A stretch of DNA of 18,877 nt from Cyanobacteriota bacterium (GCA_027483425.1 JAIXUR010000273.1:1-18877); one strand, 5' to 3'; shown: positions 1 through 8,119, numbered from the stretch's first letter. Numbers and translations: made by a program. The notes: generated by a model not told the origin, from the sequence alone.

Positions 1-1
1 C

Positions 2-694
2 GCGGGTCGCCGCATCGACCAGATGATAGGCCTGCTCGATCTCCAGGGCTGGGCCGACAAAAAGACGGGCACCTACTCCGGTGGCCTCAAGAAACGCCTC
101 GAGCTGGCCCTGGGGCTGTTGCATCAGCCCGACCTGCTGGTGCTCGATGAGCCCACCGTTGGTCTTGACATTGAAACCCGCTCGGCGGTGTGGGGGTTTT
201 TGCGGCAATTGCGCGCGGCGGGCACCACGGTGCTGATTACCAGCCACTATCTGGAAGAGGTCGATGCCCTAGCCGATCGCGTGGCGATTATCGACCAGGG
301 CCGGGTGATTGCCTCGGGCACCCCCAGCGAGCTGAAGGATAAGATTGGGGGCGATCGCATCACCCTCCGCATTCGCGAGTTTACCTCTGATGACGAGGCC
401 ATCCAGGCCCAGGCCATGCTGTCAACGCTGCCTTTTGTGCGCGAAGTGATTGTCAACGCGGCCCAGGGCAACTCGCTCAATTTGGTGGTCGATCGCCAGT
501 CCGATGGGTTGCTGGCTGTGCAGCAGGCCCTTAAGGCCGCCGCCCTGCCTGTCTTTGGCCTGGCCCAGTCGCGGCCTAGCCTCGACGACGTGTACTTGGC
601 CGCCACCGGCCGCACGCTGATGGATGCCGAGCTGGCCGCCGTGGGTCAGCGAGATTTGAAGCAGGAAAAGAAACAGGCCATGACGGGACGCTAG
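2..694 (+). CDS. ABC exporter ATP-binding subunit, DrrA-like (5' truncated)
   Basis: This is the nucleotide-binding subunit of an ABC-2 type exporter and should hydrolyse ATP at the inner face of the membrane to drive the permease encoded next. The reading frame is open to the window edge, so the start and the Walker A motif lie outside; 230 residues are visible. Seen here: the ABC signature (Ser-Gly-Gly at visible residues 26-28, followed by LKKRLELA), Walker B LLVLDEP at 45-51, the D-loop GLD just after it, and the switch histidine in TSHYLEE at about 82. The YSGG-x-(K/R)-(K/R)-R-LELA form of the signature is typical of the daunorubicin-resistance (DrrA) subfamily. A C-terminal regulatory stretch of about 110 residues follows, also usual in DrrA. 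The stop lies 9 bases before the permease ATG, so the two are co-transcribed. The substrate cannot be read from the sequence. Confidence 0.92.
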   Translation, partial: AGRRIDQMIGLLDLQGWADKKTGTYSGGLKKRLELALGLLHQPDLLVLDEPTVGLDIETRSAVWGFLRQLRAAGTTVLITSHYLEEVDALADRVAIIDQGRVIASGTPSELKDKIGGDRITLRIREFTSDDEAIQAQAMLSTLPFVREVIVNAAQGNSLNLVVDRQSDGLLAVQQALKAAALPVFGLAQSRPSLDDVYLAATGRTLMDAELAAVGQRDLKQEKKQAMTGR

Positions 695-703
695 GAGACA
701 ACC

Positions 704-1621
704 ATGAGCACTACGATTTCCACCCCAGCCCCCCTTAAGGAGGCCGCCCCCAGTCTTGACAATGCCGAGCTGGCCGCCTGGAAGGCCACCGTGGTCAGCT
801 CCCAGGGGCTGGTGTCGGGGGCCTTTGTGCAAGAGACCCTGGCCATGACCCGACGGCTGTTTATTCAGCTCCAGCGCCGCCCCTCTACCCTGGTGGCGGG
901 GGTGATTCAGCCGCTGATTTGGCTGGTGTTATTTGGGGCTCTGTTTCAAAATGTGCCTGCGGGGCTGTTTGGTGAGAGCCGCAACTACGGCCAGTTCCTA
1001 GGGGCGGGCATTATTGTGTTTACCGCCTTTGGGGGGGCGCTCAACGCGGGCCTGCCGGTGATGTTTGACCGGGAATTTGGCTTTCTAAATCGCTTTTTGG
1101 TTGCGCCCCTGGCCTCGCGCTACTCCATTGTGGTGGCGTCGGCGCTGTTTATCGCTACCCTGAGCCTGGTGCAAACGGCGGCTATTCTGGCCTTTAGTGC
1201 GCTGCTCGGGTCGGGGTTGCCTAGCCTGCCGGGGCTGGTGCTGGTGCTGCTGATTGTGATGACGCTGGTGCTGGGGGTGACAGCCCTCAGCCTGGGGCTG
1301 ACCTTTGCGTTGCCCGGCCACATCGAGCTGATTGCGGTTATTTTTGTCACTAACCTGCCGCTGTTGTTCTCCAGTACGGCCCTGGTGCCCCTGGAGTTTA
1401 TGCCCCGCTGGCTCCAGGTGGTGGCTAGTCTTAACCCGCTGACCTATGCGATCGAGCCCATTCGCTACGTTTACCTGCACCCGGCCTGGGGCTTGGGTAG
1501 CCCGGTGCTGCAAACTCCCTTTGCAACGGTATCGTTGGGGGTTTGTCTAGGGGTTTTGGTGGTGTTCTGCGGGCTGGCCCTGGGGTTAATTCAGCCCCTG
1601 CTGCGTCGTCGGATTGCCTAG
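704..1621 (+). CDS. ABC-2 type exporter permease, DrrB-like
   Basis: This is the membrane subunit of the exporter whose ATPase precedes it; it should form the transport channel in the inner membrane. It has 305 residues. The first 50 or so are soluble, with a charged stretch ending in RRLFIQLQRRP, and are followed by about six hydrophobic segments, beginning with TLVAGVIQPLIWLVLFGALF. The central segments around residues 140-260 (SIVVASALFIATLSLV, GLVLVLLIVMTLVLG, IAVIFVTNLPLLFSSTALVP) match the ABC-2 membrane domain. The PLEFMPRWLQ and NPLTYAIEPIR motifs between the last helices are typical of DrrB/NodJ-like permeases. The ATG is preceded by AGGAGA at a good distance. The N-terminal soluble part is longer than in many DrrB proteins, but it is continuous with the RBS. 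Export of a lipid, pigment or drug-like molecule is possible; the specificity is unknown. Confidence 0.92.
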   Translation: MSTTISTPAPLKEAAPSLDNAELAAWKATVVSSQGLVSGAFVQETLAMTRRLFIQLQRRPSTLVAGVIQPLIWLVLFGALFQNVPAGLFGESRNYGQFLGAGIIVFTAFGGALNAGLPVMFDREFGFLNRFLVAPLASRYSIVVASALFIATLSLVQTAAILAFSALLGSGLPSLPGLVLVLLIVMTLVLGVTALSLGLTFALPGHIELIAVIFVTNLPLLFSSTALVPLEFMPRWLQVVASLNPLTYAIEPIRYVYLHPAWGLGSPVLQTPFATVSLGVCLGVLVVFCGLALGLIQPLLRRRIA

Positions 1622-1667
1622 GGGTAAAAACGGTCGCCCTAGGGTCGGCAGTCGGCGAATTAGCCGC

Positions 1668-1673
1668 TACAAT
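1668..1673 (+). promoter_or_regulatory. Possible -10 element for the small secreted protein gene
   Basis: TACAAT lies 85 bases before the ATG at 1759, in the gap after the exporter permease gene. A weak -35 candidate, TCGGCA at 1645-1650 (4 of 6 matches to TTGACA), sits 17 bases upstream. A HIP1 octamer (1691-1698) falls between the promoter and the gene. This is pattern matching only. The gene could also be transcribed by read-through from the exporter genes. Confidence 0.3.
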
Positions 1674-1758
1674 ATCCACCATAGGGCCCAGCGATCGCTA
1701 CGGGTCTCTAGTTTTTCGGCTCGGTTTTTTTAGTCCTCTGGTGTCAAGGAGTGCTCCT

Positions 1759-2127
1759 ATGGCTTCCCTTCATCCCCTCTCTCGGCCGGTAGCAGCGGCC
1801 TTAGCCACCTTGAGTCTACTGGCCTTGGCCCCTGGCGTATGGGCTCAGTCGAATAGCAGTGATCCAAGCGAAGCGCCTCGGGTCGATGCCGATGAAGGAT
1901 TTGCCTCCCCCGACAGCAGCGGTGGCTTTGGGGGAAGTGCTAGCCCCTTTGACTTAATCCACCGGGCTGTGCTGTCGAATGGCACCTCCATGGAAGACTT
2001 TAACCGCCAGCAGCGCGGACACCTAAACACTGAAGCAGACAATTTTCGCTCGCTTCAGCAGGAGGCCTTGCGTCAGCAGACTTCCCCTGAGGCCGTAGAG
2101 ACTACACCCCAGCCTGCGGCTGAATAG
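1759..2127 (+). CDS. Small secreted protein of unknown function
   Basis: This gene encodes a 122-residue exported protein; I do not recognise a characterised family. The start is the ATG with AAGGAG seven bases upstream; longer versions of the frame run back into the exporter permease gene and lack that support. Residues 1-30 form a clear Sec signal peptide: a hydrophobic core (AAALATLSLLALAPGVW) ending in an AxA-like site before QS. The mature part is about 90 residues, polar and low in cysteine. A Ser/Gly-rich stretch (DSSGGFGGSAS) is followed by a predicted helical core, SPFDLIHRAVLSNGTSMEDF, then a Gln/Arg-rich region and a Pro/Thr-rich tail. The core looks conserved in style, as in cyanobacterial hypothetical proteins, and probably carries the function in the periplasm. 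It has no transmembrane helix after the signal and no lipobox. It may share a transcript with the exporter genes or use its own promoter. Confidence 0.75.
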   Translation: MASLHPLSRPVAAALATLSLLALAPGVWAQSNSSDPSEAPRVDADEGFASPDSSGGFGGSASPFDLIHRAVLSNGTSMEDFNRQQRGHLNTEADNFRSLQQEALRQQTSPEAVETTPQPAAE

Positions 2128-2136
2128 TCTCTCTTC

Positions 2137-2165
2137 CTGGGCTAGTCCACAGATCCGGGCCCCAG
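2137..2165. terminator. Possible hairpin between convergent genes
   Basis: CTGGGC at 2137-2142 can pair with GCCCCAG at 2159-2165, with one bulged C, in the 40-base gap between the secreted-protein gene and the GUN4-domain gene, which converge here. No T-run follows on either strand, so this is at best a weak bidirectional terminator. Confidence 0.25.
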
Positions 2166-2167
2166 AC

Positions 2168-2848
2168 CTATAGCTCGCAGGTCAGGAGGCGGATCATAAA
2201 ATAGTTGACCATCTTGGCCCCGTAGGGTGAATTCCACCACACCACTGGGTAGCAGCCGATGGGGTCTTCTAGGTCGTGGCGAGCCTGATCGATAGTTTTC
2301 CATTGGCCATTCTGTCGCCAGCCCACCTGTTCACCCAGGCGGTTTAAGGGGGCAGTGTCTTGAACAATGGCCGTTTCCAGGGTGCCGCCCACGGCCTGGT
2401 ACAGCTTAAGCTGTACGCTAAACCCAAACCGCCCCCCGGTGTAGGTAGTCCACAGGCGATCGATGATGCGCAGCACGCTGCAGGGAAACAGGCGAATGGC
2501 ATCGGGGGTCAGATCTTCGCGGTTGGGAGTACCCGCTTCCTGTAGGATCACGCGCACCGTTTCTTCGTCGGCCTCTAGCAATTTGCCGGTTCTCAGCAGC
2601 CGTTGTAGAGGTTGGTAACGCTCGATGTCGCTGACCAGGGTAAGGGCATCTTCGAGGCGAGCAATGCGTTCGGTCAACCCCTGTTGAAGAAAGCCCTCGA
2701 CCCTAGCCTCTAGGGCCTCCAGTGTCTCTAGGCGAGCCGCTAAGGATGTCTGCATATCTTCTCCATCCAGCCGGGTAAACTGGTCTATCTTGGCCTCCAG
2801 CGCCTCTAGGCGAGCTGCTAAATTAGCCTGGGACTCATCCACATCCAT
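2168..2848 (-). CDS. Coiled-coil protein with C-terminal GUN4 domain
   Basis: This is a 226-residue protein of two parts. Residues 5-75 are a predicted coiled coil with an internal repeat: AARLEALEA (11-19) and AARLETLEA (37-45), then more Leu/Glu heptads. Residues about 77-205 match the GUN4 domain: YQPLQRLLRTGKLLEADEET, then FPCSVLRIIDRLW, the hallmark GGRFGFSVQ (138-146), VGWR (175-178), and a late PIGCYP. GUN4 proteins bind porphyrins; true Gun4 stimulates Mg-chelatase in chlorophyll synthesis. Canonical Gun4 has a different, HEAT-like N-terminal region, so this is a GUN4-like paralogue, and porphyrin sensing or oligomerisation is inference. I chose the ATG at 2846-2848 because AGGAGA precedes it by seven bases; the frame stays open 33 codons upstream, but without conserved sequence. 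It is a single gene, convergent with the secreted-protein gene. The C-terminus (MIRLLTCEL) lies beyond the usual domain end. Confidence 0.87.
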   Translation of the reverse strand: MDVDESQANLAARLEALEAKIDQFTRLDGEDMQTSLAARLETLEALEARVEGFLQQGLTERIARLEDALTLVSDIERYQPLQRLLRTGKLLEADEETVRVILQEAGTPNREDLTPDAIRLFPCSVLRIIDRLWTTYTGGRFGFSVQLKLYQAVGGTLETAIVQDTAPLNRLGEQVGWRQNGQWKTIDQARHDLEDPIGCYPVVWWNSPYGAKMVNYFMIRLLTCEL

Positions 2849-2978
2849 CACGACTTCTCCTAGGTAAGGTGAGCTAGATAACCTTGCAGCCGTCAGGGCT
2901 GATGCAGGACATCCGGAGATTGAGCTGCCCCCAGGAGATCTAGCCAACGCTATCGATTCTAATCCTGGACCGGCGGCA

Positions 2979-2997
2979 GCGGCAGCGATGCTGCCGC
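2979..2997. terminator. Perfect 8-bp hairpin downstream of the RND operon
   Basis: GCGGCAGC and GCTGCCGC are exact reverse complements separated by GAT. The hairpin lies 86 bases beyond the stop of the RND pump gene, in the 234-base gap before the GUN4-domain gene, which is transcribed in the same direction. It could end the efflux transcript, but no T-run follows on the minus strand, so a factor-independent terminator is not assured. The DNA around it is GC-rich with repeated GGCAGC units. Confidence 0.35.
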
Positions 2998-3082
2998 AGA
3001 AGCGGCTTAAAAAGGGTCTCTTTGGGTCCTATTGGCCCTTAAAGGTTGGTTGAAAAGGGCTACTCTAGGTACGATCCACCGC

Positions 3083-6000
3083 TCAGGCGGGGCTATCTCC
3101 CTGGGTGTGCATGGGCGCGATCGCCTCCTCGGGCTCAACGGCAGCGGCTCGATGGCCGTTGCTCTGGCTGCTGCCAGTCATGGGCGCTGCCCCAGGGCCG
3201 TCGCCGGGCCATAGACGCTCTTCTAGGCCCTTCAGCACGACGTAGAGCACTGGCACGAGCAGCAGGCTGAGGACCGTAGAGACGAGCAGGCCCCCAAACA
3301 CCGTGTAGCCCACTGCCCAGCGGCTGGCGCTGCCCGCCCCGGTGGCGATCAGCAGGGGAAAGAACCCCACCAGCGACGAAATCGCCGTCATAATGATGGG
3401 TCGAAACCGCTGCTCGGCCGCGACAGTGGCGGCGGCGGCCAGCCCCAGGCCTTGGCTTCTGGCCTGATTGGCAAATTCCACAATCAGAATGGCGTTTTTG
3501 CTGGCTAGGCCAATCAACATCACCATACCCACCTGGGCGTAGACGTTGAGGTCCAGGCCGCGCAGGTACAAGAACACCAGGGCTCCCAGAATCGCCAGCG
3601 GCACCGTCAGCAAAATGATCACGGGATCCATGTAGTTTTCGTACTGGGCCGCCAGCACCATAAACACCACCAGTACCCCCAGCCCAAAGATGATGCCGGA
3701 CATGCCGCCGGAGGCCAGTTCTTCTCGGGCGGTACCCTGCCAATCCATGCCGACGACCGGTAGAGCCGCCTGGGCATGGGCGGCGGTCATGGCCTGAATC
3801 AGTTGGCCGGTGCTGGCCCCCGGAGCTGACAGTCCCTCTAGTTTGATCGATCGCAGCAGGTTGAAGTGGTTGATGGTAGACGGGCCGACCACCTCACTGA
3901 GGGTGGCAAATTCTCCCATGGGCACCAGGGTACCCTGGCGCGATCGCACATAAAAGGCGGCAATGTCGCTGGGCTGGTTCCGGAAGTTTTCGTCGGCCTG
4001 AACGTAGACGCGGTAGTTGCGCCCCCCCGAGGTAAAGTCGTTGACGTAGCGCGATCCCAGGTAGGTGCTGACGGTGGTCAAGGCCTCGTTGAAGTCGACA
4101 TTCAGAGCTTGGAGGCGATCGCGATCGATATCCACCTTGATCTGGGGCGAACTGGCGGTGAACTGCGTAAACACCCCCCTCGAGGCCGGTGACTGGTTGG
4201 CCACCCCCATAATCTGGTTAGCGTTGGCCAAAAACTGATCGATGTTCATCTGGCCCCCGCTGCGATCCTGGAGCTGCATCTCCAGGGCTCCTGTGGGACT
4301 AAAGCCCGGCACCGGCGGCGCATTGAAGGCCAGCACCACCGCCTCTTGAATGCTCGAGAGGGCACCATTGACCTTAGGCACCAGCGCCATGGCCGACGAC
4401 TCGCGGCCGGGGCGCTCTTCCCAGGGGGCCAGGGTGGCGAAAAACACCCCTCGGTTCGGCGACGGCCCATCAAAGCCAAACCCCGACAGCATAAAGGTGC
4501 TCGTCACCTCCGGGAACTGAGAAATGAGCGTATCCGCCTGGGCCATCACCGCCTTGGTATATTCCAGGGAAACCCCATCGGGAGCCTGCACAATGCCCAA
4601 GAAGTATCCCTGGTCTTCTTCGGGCACAAAGCCCGTGGGCACCAGGCGCAGCATGCCCACCATCATCACCAGGCCCACCGCAAACAAGACCAGCACCCCG
4701 TAGCGGAGTCGAATCAAGACCTGCACCAACCGCCGATAGCGCTCGATAATCCATACCAGCCCCGCATTAAAGCGGTTAAAGAACCCGGCCAGGGGGCCAC
4801 CCCGCCGACTCGGATCCACTGGCTTCAGCAGCAGAGCCGACATCGTCGGCGAAAAACTGAGGGCATTAAAGGTGGATATCAACACCGTAAAGGCGATGGT
4901 GAGGGCAAACTGCTGGTAAATTTTGCCGGTGCTGCCGGGGAAAAACGCCACTGGAATAAAGACCGCCATCAGCACCAGGGAGGTGGACACCACCGCGCCC
5001 GATAGCTCCTGCATGGCGTCGAGGGCGGCCAGTCGAGGGCGCATGCCCTGCTCAATTTTGGCGGCAATGGCTTCCACAATCACGATCGCATCGTCCACCA
5101 CCAGGCCCGAGGCCAAAATACAGCCAAACAGCGTCAGGGTATTGATGGAGAAGCCAAACATCAGCAAGAAGGCCATCGCCCCGATCAGCGATACGGGGAT
5201 GGCGACCGCAGGCACAATGGTGGCCCGCCAGTCTTGCAGGAACAAAAACAGGATCAGCAGCACCAGGGCGATCGCCATCGCCAGGGTGATCATCACTTCC
5301 TTGAGGGATACCCGGACAAAATCAGTGGTGTCAAACACCAGCTCAGCCCGGAAGCCAGGGGGAAAGGACTCCCGCAGCTCGGCCATGCGATCGCGCACTC
5401 CCTTGGCCACATCTAACGCGTTGCTGCCCGGCAGCTGATACACCAGCAGACCGGCAGCCACTTTGCCCTGGGTTCTGGCATCCACGCTGTAGCTTTGGGC
5501 ACCGAGCTCCGCCCGCCCGACATCCTGCAGGCGCACCAGGTTGCCGCCACTGCCCACCTTGATCACCAGGTTCTCAAACTCCGTGACCTCCTGCAGGCGA
5601 CCGGGCAGGAGCACCGTGTACTGGAAAGCCTGGTCGGGGCTACTGGGGGGGCCGCCAATCGATCCGCCCCCTACCTGGATGTTTTGCTCTTGCAGGGCGG
5701 TCACCACATCGCTGGGGGTGAGCTGCTGGCTGGCCATGGCGCTGGGGTCGAGCCAAAGCCGCATGGCGTAGCGCCCCGCCCCAAACACCTCGGCGTTGCC
5801 CACGCCGTCGATCTGCCGCATCTCGTCGAGGATGAACAAATCGGCGTAGTTATTTAAAAACAGACCGTCGTAGCGATCGTCGTCGGAAAAAAATCGGTAC
5901 ACCAGCAAAATACTGGGGGACTGGGCTGACACCGTTACCCCGAGCTGACTCACCTGGGGGGGCAGCAGCGGATCGGCCCGAGAGACCCGATTTTGCACGT

Positions 6001-6331
6001 TGACCTGGGCAATGTCGCGATCGCGACCGGAGTCAAACACCACATTAATGGTGCTTTGGCCCGTATTGGTGCTGCTGGAGGTGATAAATTCCATCCCCTC
6101 CACACCGTTGATTTCGCGCTCTAGTACCTCCGTGACGGTACTCTCTACGGTTTCGGCATCGGCCCCATTGTAGTTAGACGCCACCTGAATCTGGAGCGGG
6201 GCAATTTCAGGCAGTTGCTCAATGGGCAACAGCGGAATCGCGATCGCCCCGCCCAGGATAATCAGCAGGCTGCACACCGTGGTGAGTACCGGGCGGCGAA
6301 TGAAGTTACCGGCAATAGAGAAGAGTGCCAT
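3083..6331 (-). CDS. RND efflux pump, HAE1 (AcrB-like) family
   Basis: This is the inner-membrane pump of a tripartite efflux system that exchanges protons for hydrophobic or amphiphilic compounds and passes them outward through the membrane-fusion partner. It has 1082 residues, slightly longer than the usual 1030-1050. It shows the standard duplicated plan: one N-terminal helix (about 10-32), a large periplasmic loop, a block of membrane helices from about 345, a second helix at about 545-560, a second loop, and a last helix block. The proton-relay residues are present: two adjacent aspartates at 413-414 in GLVVDDAIVIVEA, and lysine 945 in GLASKNAILIVEF. The start LFSIAGNFIRRPVLTTV is typical of HAE1 pumps. 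The last 40 residues are a polar tail with many Pro, Glu and Gly, probably cytoplasmic and disordered. It follows the fusion-protein gene by 90 bases in one operon. No outer-membrane channel gene is adjacent, so it probably uses a TolC-like protein encoded elsewhere. Confidence 0.97.
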   Translation of the reverse strand: MALFSIAGNFIRRPVLTTVCSLLIILGGAIAIPLLPIEQLPEIAPLQIQVASNYNGADAETVESTVTEVLEREINGVEGMEFITSSSTNTGQSTINVVFDSGRDRDIAQVNVQNRVSRADPLLPPQVSQLGVTVSAQSPSILLVYRFFSDDDRYDGLFLNNYADLFILDEMRQIDGVGNAEVFGAGRYAMRLWLDPSAMASQQLTPSDVVTALQEQNIQVGGGSIGGPPSSPDQAFQYTVLLPGRLQEVTEFENLVIKVGSGGNLVRLQDVGRAELGAQSYSVDARTQGKVAAGLLVYQLPGSNALDVAKGVRDRMAELRESFPPGFRAELVFDTTDFVRVSLKEVMITLAMAIALVLLILFLFLQDWRATIVPAVAIPVSLIGAMAFLLMFGFSINTLTLFGCILASGLVVDDAIVIVEAIAAKIEQGMRPRLAALDAMQELSGAVVSTSLVLMAVFIPVAFFPGSTGKIYQQFALTIAFTVLISTFNALSFSPTMSALLLKPVDPSRRGGPLAGFFNRFNAGLVWIIERYRRLVQVLIRLRYGVLVLFAVGLVMMVGMLRLVPTGFVPEEDQGYFLGIVQAPDGVSLEYTKAVMAQADTLISQFPEVTSTFMLSGFGFDGPSPNRGVFFATLAPWEERPGRESSAMALVPKVNGALSSIQEAVVLAFNAPPVPGFSPTGALEMQLQDRSGGQMNIDQFLANANQIMGVANQSPASRGVFTQFTASSPQIKVDIDRDRLQALNVDFNEALTTVSTYLGSRYVNDFTSGGRNYRVYVQADENFRNQPSDIAAFYVRSRQGTLVPMGEFATLSEVVGPSTINHFNLLRSIKLEGLSAPGASTGQLIQAMTAAHAQAALPVVGMDWQGTAREELASGGMSGIIFGLGVLVVFMVLAAQYENYMDPVIILLTVPLAILGALVFLYLRGLDLNVYAQVGMVMLIGLASKNAILIVEFANQARSQGLGLAAAATVAAEQRFRPIIMTAISSLVGFFPLLIATGAGSASRWAVGYTVFGGLLVSTVLSLLLVPVLYVVLKGLEERLWPGDGPGAAPMTGSSQSNGHRAAAVEPEEAIAPMHTQGDSPA

Positions 6332-6421
6332 GGGTGTGATACCGAAGCTGGGGGGCGAAGGTCAAGTAGAGGGTACAGCGTCCTTGGCGGCAGGCCGCCC
6401 AGAATAACAATCAAGAGCGAT

Positions 6422-7684
6422 CTAGAGCGGTAGAGCCGATGCCTGGGCTTCCGGCGCAATGGGGGCCATATCGCGCAACTGGAGAATGTTAGTGACCACC
6501 ACCTCATCCCCGGCCTTGAGACCTTCTATCACCTGGTAGTTATTGCCCTGCAACTGACCCAGCTGCACCGGGCGCTGGGCCGCTACCCGTAGGGTTTTAC
6601 CATTCTCCTGGGGCTGGTCGGTGGCTACAAACACAAAGGTTTGCCCGGCAATGCGAGATACCGCCACGGTCGGCACCAGCAGGGCCGTGTTGGTGCTCCA
6701 GATCAGCCGAGCGCGTACAAACTGCCCGTCTCGCAGGGTGCCCGTCTCGTTGGGAAAGCGGGCCTTGACCAAGATGGCCTGCCCGGCCTCGGTCACCTCA
6801 GGGGAAATAAAACTCAGACTGCCGGTGGCTAGGGGCTCGTTGGTGTCGGGGTTCAGCAACTCCACCGGTAGACCGAGACGAAGCTGGCTGGCCTGGGTGG
6901 TCGGTACCTGAATGCGCAAAAATAATTCGCTGTTTTGGGTAATGGTGGCCAGAACTTGCCGCTCCTGTACCGCGTCGCCCACCTTCAGCGAAACGTCGCC
7001 CAGGCGGCCTGTAACTGGAGCCACCACCTGTCTAAAGCCCAAATTTGCCTGGCTGACGTTGACCTGGGCCTGGGCTTGGTCAAAGGTAGAGGTGGCCTGC
7101 TGGAGCTGGGCCTGGGCAGTGCGCACGGTCTCTTCGGCCTGGCGCTGGGCCGCCCTGGAGACATCAAGCTGATTTTGGGCGTTGTCTAAATCTTGCTGAC
7201 TCAGGGCACCGGCCGCCACCAGCCTCTGGGCCCGTTGCAATTCAACCGTGGCTAGTTCTACATCGGCCTGGGTGCGAGTAACTTGGGCCTCAGCGGCCTG
7301 GATCTGAGCCTGGGCGGCATCGCGGCCAAAGCGAGCGGCCTGGGCTCCGGCCTGGGCCGCGGACACCTCGGCCTGCACCTGAGTGGGGCTTAATTGCACT
7401 ACAGGCTGGCCCTTGGTGATAGCGCTACCAGAGCTGACGTAGATCTGAGTGACTCGGCCTGCCACCTCGGGCCTCAGTTCGATGCGCTGTTCGGCCTGCA
7501 GGGCCCCGACAAAGTCGGAGCTTTCTTCAAAGGTGCCGGGCTGAAGCTCTTGCACCCGTACCGATACGGCCTGGGGTGCCATAGCTCCGGGGGGGGCCGG
7601 TCGACTACAGGCTACTACGGCCAGCGATAGGGTAAGGGCAGCCCCTAAAGCCTGCTTAACGGGGTAAATCCTGACTGATGGCAT
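6422..7684 (-). CDS. RND efflux membrane-fusion lipoprotein (HlyD/AcrA-like)
   Basis: This is the periplasmic adaptor that links the RND pump encoded downstream to an outer-membrane channel. It has 420 residues. The N-terminus is a lipoprotein signal: a hydrophobic stretch followed by the lipobox VVAC, with Cys26 the likely lipidated residue. Next come the first lipoyl half (GRVTQIYVSSGSAITKGQPV), a long Ala/Gln-rich alpha-helical hairpin at about 105-215 (many AQAQ/AEAQV repeats, a coiled coil), and the second lipoyl half (APVTGRLGDVSLKVGDAV). A beta-barrel and a membrane-proximal domain end near VVVTNILQLRDM. This is the full AcrA/MexA order. The ATG has no strong Shine-Dalgarno, but the signal peptide fits it well. 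It is the first gene of the operon and is divergent from the SulP gene. No regulator gene lies beside it. Confidence 0.95.
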   Translation of the reverse strand: MPSVRIYPVKQALGAALTLSLAVVACSRPAPPGAMAPQAVSVRVQELQPGTFEESSDFVGALQAEQRIELRPEVAGRVTQIYVSSGSAITKGQPVVQLSPTQVQAEVSAAQAGAQAARFGRDAAQAQIQAAEAQVTRTQADVELATVELQRAQRLVAAGALSQQDLDNAQNQLDVSRAAQRQAEETVRTAQAQLQQATSTFDQAQAQVNVSQANLGFRQVVAPVTGRLGDVSLKVGDAVQERQVLATITQNSELFLRIQVPTTQASQLRLGLPVELLNPDTNEPLATGSLSFISPEVTEAGQAILVKARFPNETGTLRDGQFVRARLIWSTNTALLVPTVAVSRIAGQTFVFVATDQPQENGKTLRVAAQRPVQLGQLQGNNYQVIEGLKAGDEVVVTNILQLRDMAPIAPEAQASALPL

Positions 7685-7876
7685 AGGAAAGCTAGGGGTT
7701 GAGCGCGAACTTAGGCGGTTGCCATTCCTATGGTACGGCAGCGAGACCTAGAAACACGGTAAAGCCTCGGTGGGTTATCAGAGGTAGCAGAGGCACCTAG
7801 TCAGGCCCATATTGGCTCCAGGCTGTTCTGCTTTTTTGTGGCGACTTCTAGACACCCTCTTCAATAGATATATTCA

Positions 7877-7905
7877 ATTTTACGTATTCAGAGTATTTAT
7901 CTAAA
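7877..7905 (-). promoter_or_regulatory. Candidate promoter for the RND efflux operon
   Basis: On the minus strand, TTTAGA (7900-7905, 4 of 6 matches to TTGACA) is followed after exactly 17 bases by TAAAAT (7877-7882, 5 of 6 matches to TATAAT), inside the AT-rich core of the divergent region. This would give a leader of roughly 185 bases before the fusion-protein ATG. AT-rich DNA yields such matches easily, so support is modest. Confidence 0.33.
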
Positions 7906-8109
7906 AAAAATCTGTGTAAAGGTCGGCGAACCTGGCCAAGGGAGTCTTGTCTAAGGGGTTCAGGGGCTCAAGGCCAATTAAAGGTGTCTGTCGGCTTTTG
8001 GTGGCCATTGGCGGCTCGCTGGCCTAGGGGGTTAGGGTTGTGTCGTGCTGGCCCTGTAAGGCTAGAGCGGTTTGCCAGCTCTGGCGAGTTTCACCTTTGT
8101 TTGACCGAG

Positions 8110-8115
8110 AGGAGA
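8110..8115 (+). promoter_or_regulatory. Ribosome binding site that fixes a TTG start
   Basis: AGGAGA is the only strong Shine-Dalgarno near the SulP N-terminus and is spaced for the TTG at 8120. The next in-frame residues (NLNVNLSLRSF) already lead straight into the first conserved segment, so a later ATG would remove part of it. Confidence 0.65.
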
Positions 8116-8119
8116 ACCC

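Larger units (their letters stand above)
7685..8119. other. Divergent regulatory region between efflux operon and SulP gene
   Basis: This 435-base gap separates two divergent genes and holds no convincing ORF or RNA gene. Its middle (about 7845-7920) is strikingly AT-rich for this GC-rich DNA, including a run of eight A at 7903-7910, and probably carries promoters. The part nearer the SulP gene is GC-rich. A small imperfect hairpin (AGAGCGG at 8064-8070 against CC-A-GCTCT at 8075-8082) lies just upstream of the ribosome binding site and would fall in a 5' leader. I see no known riboswitch. Confidence 0.6.

Noticed and set aside
1543..1758. Upstream extension of the small secreted protein into the exporter permease gene
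   Set aside because: The AAGGAG and the signal peptide fix the start at 1759; the extension has no RBS and would bury the signal peptide.
2849..2947. Longer N-terminus for the GUN4-domain protein
   Set aside because: The added 33 residues have no visible similarity, and the ATG at 2846-2848 has a well-placed AGGAGA.
4346..5005. A 219-residue plus-strand frame inside the RND pump gene
   Set aside because: Antisense to the pump, His/Gln-rich and without an RBS or domain; a shadow frame.
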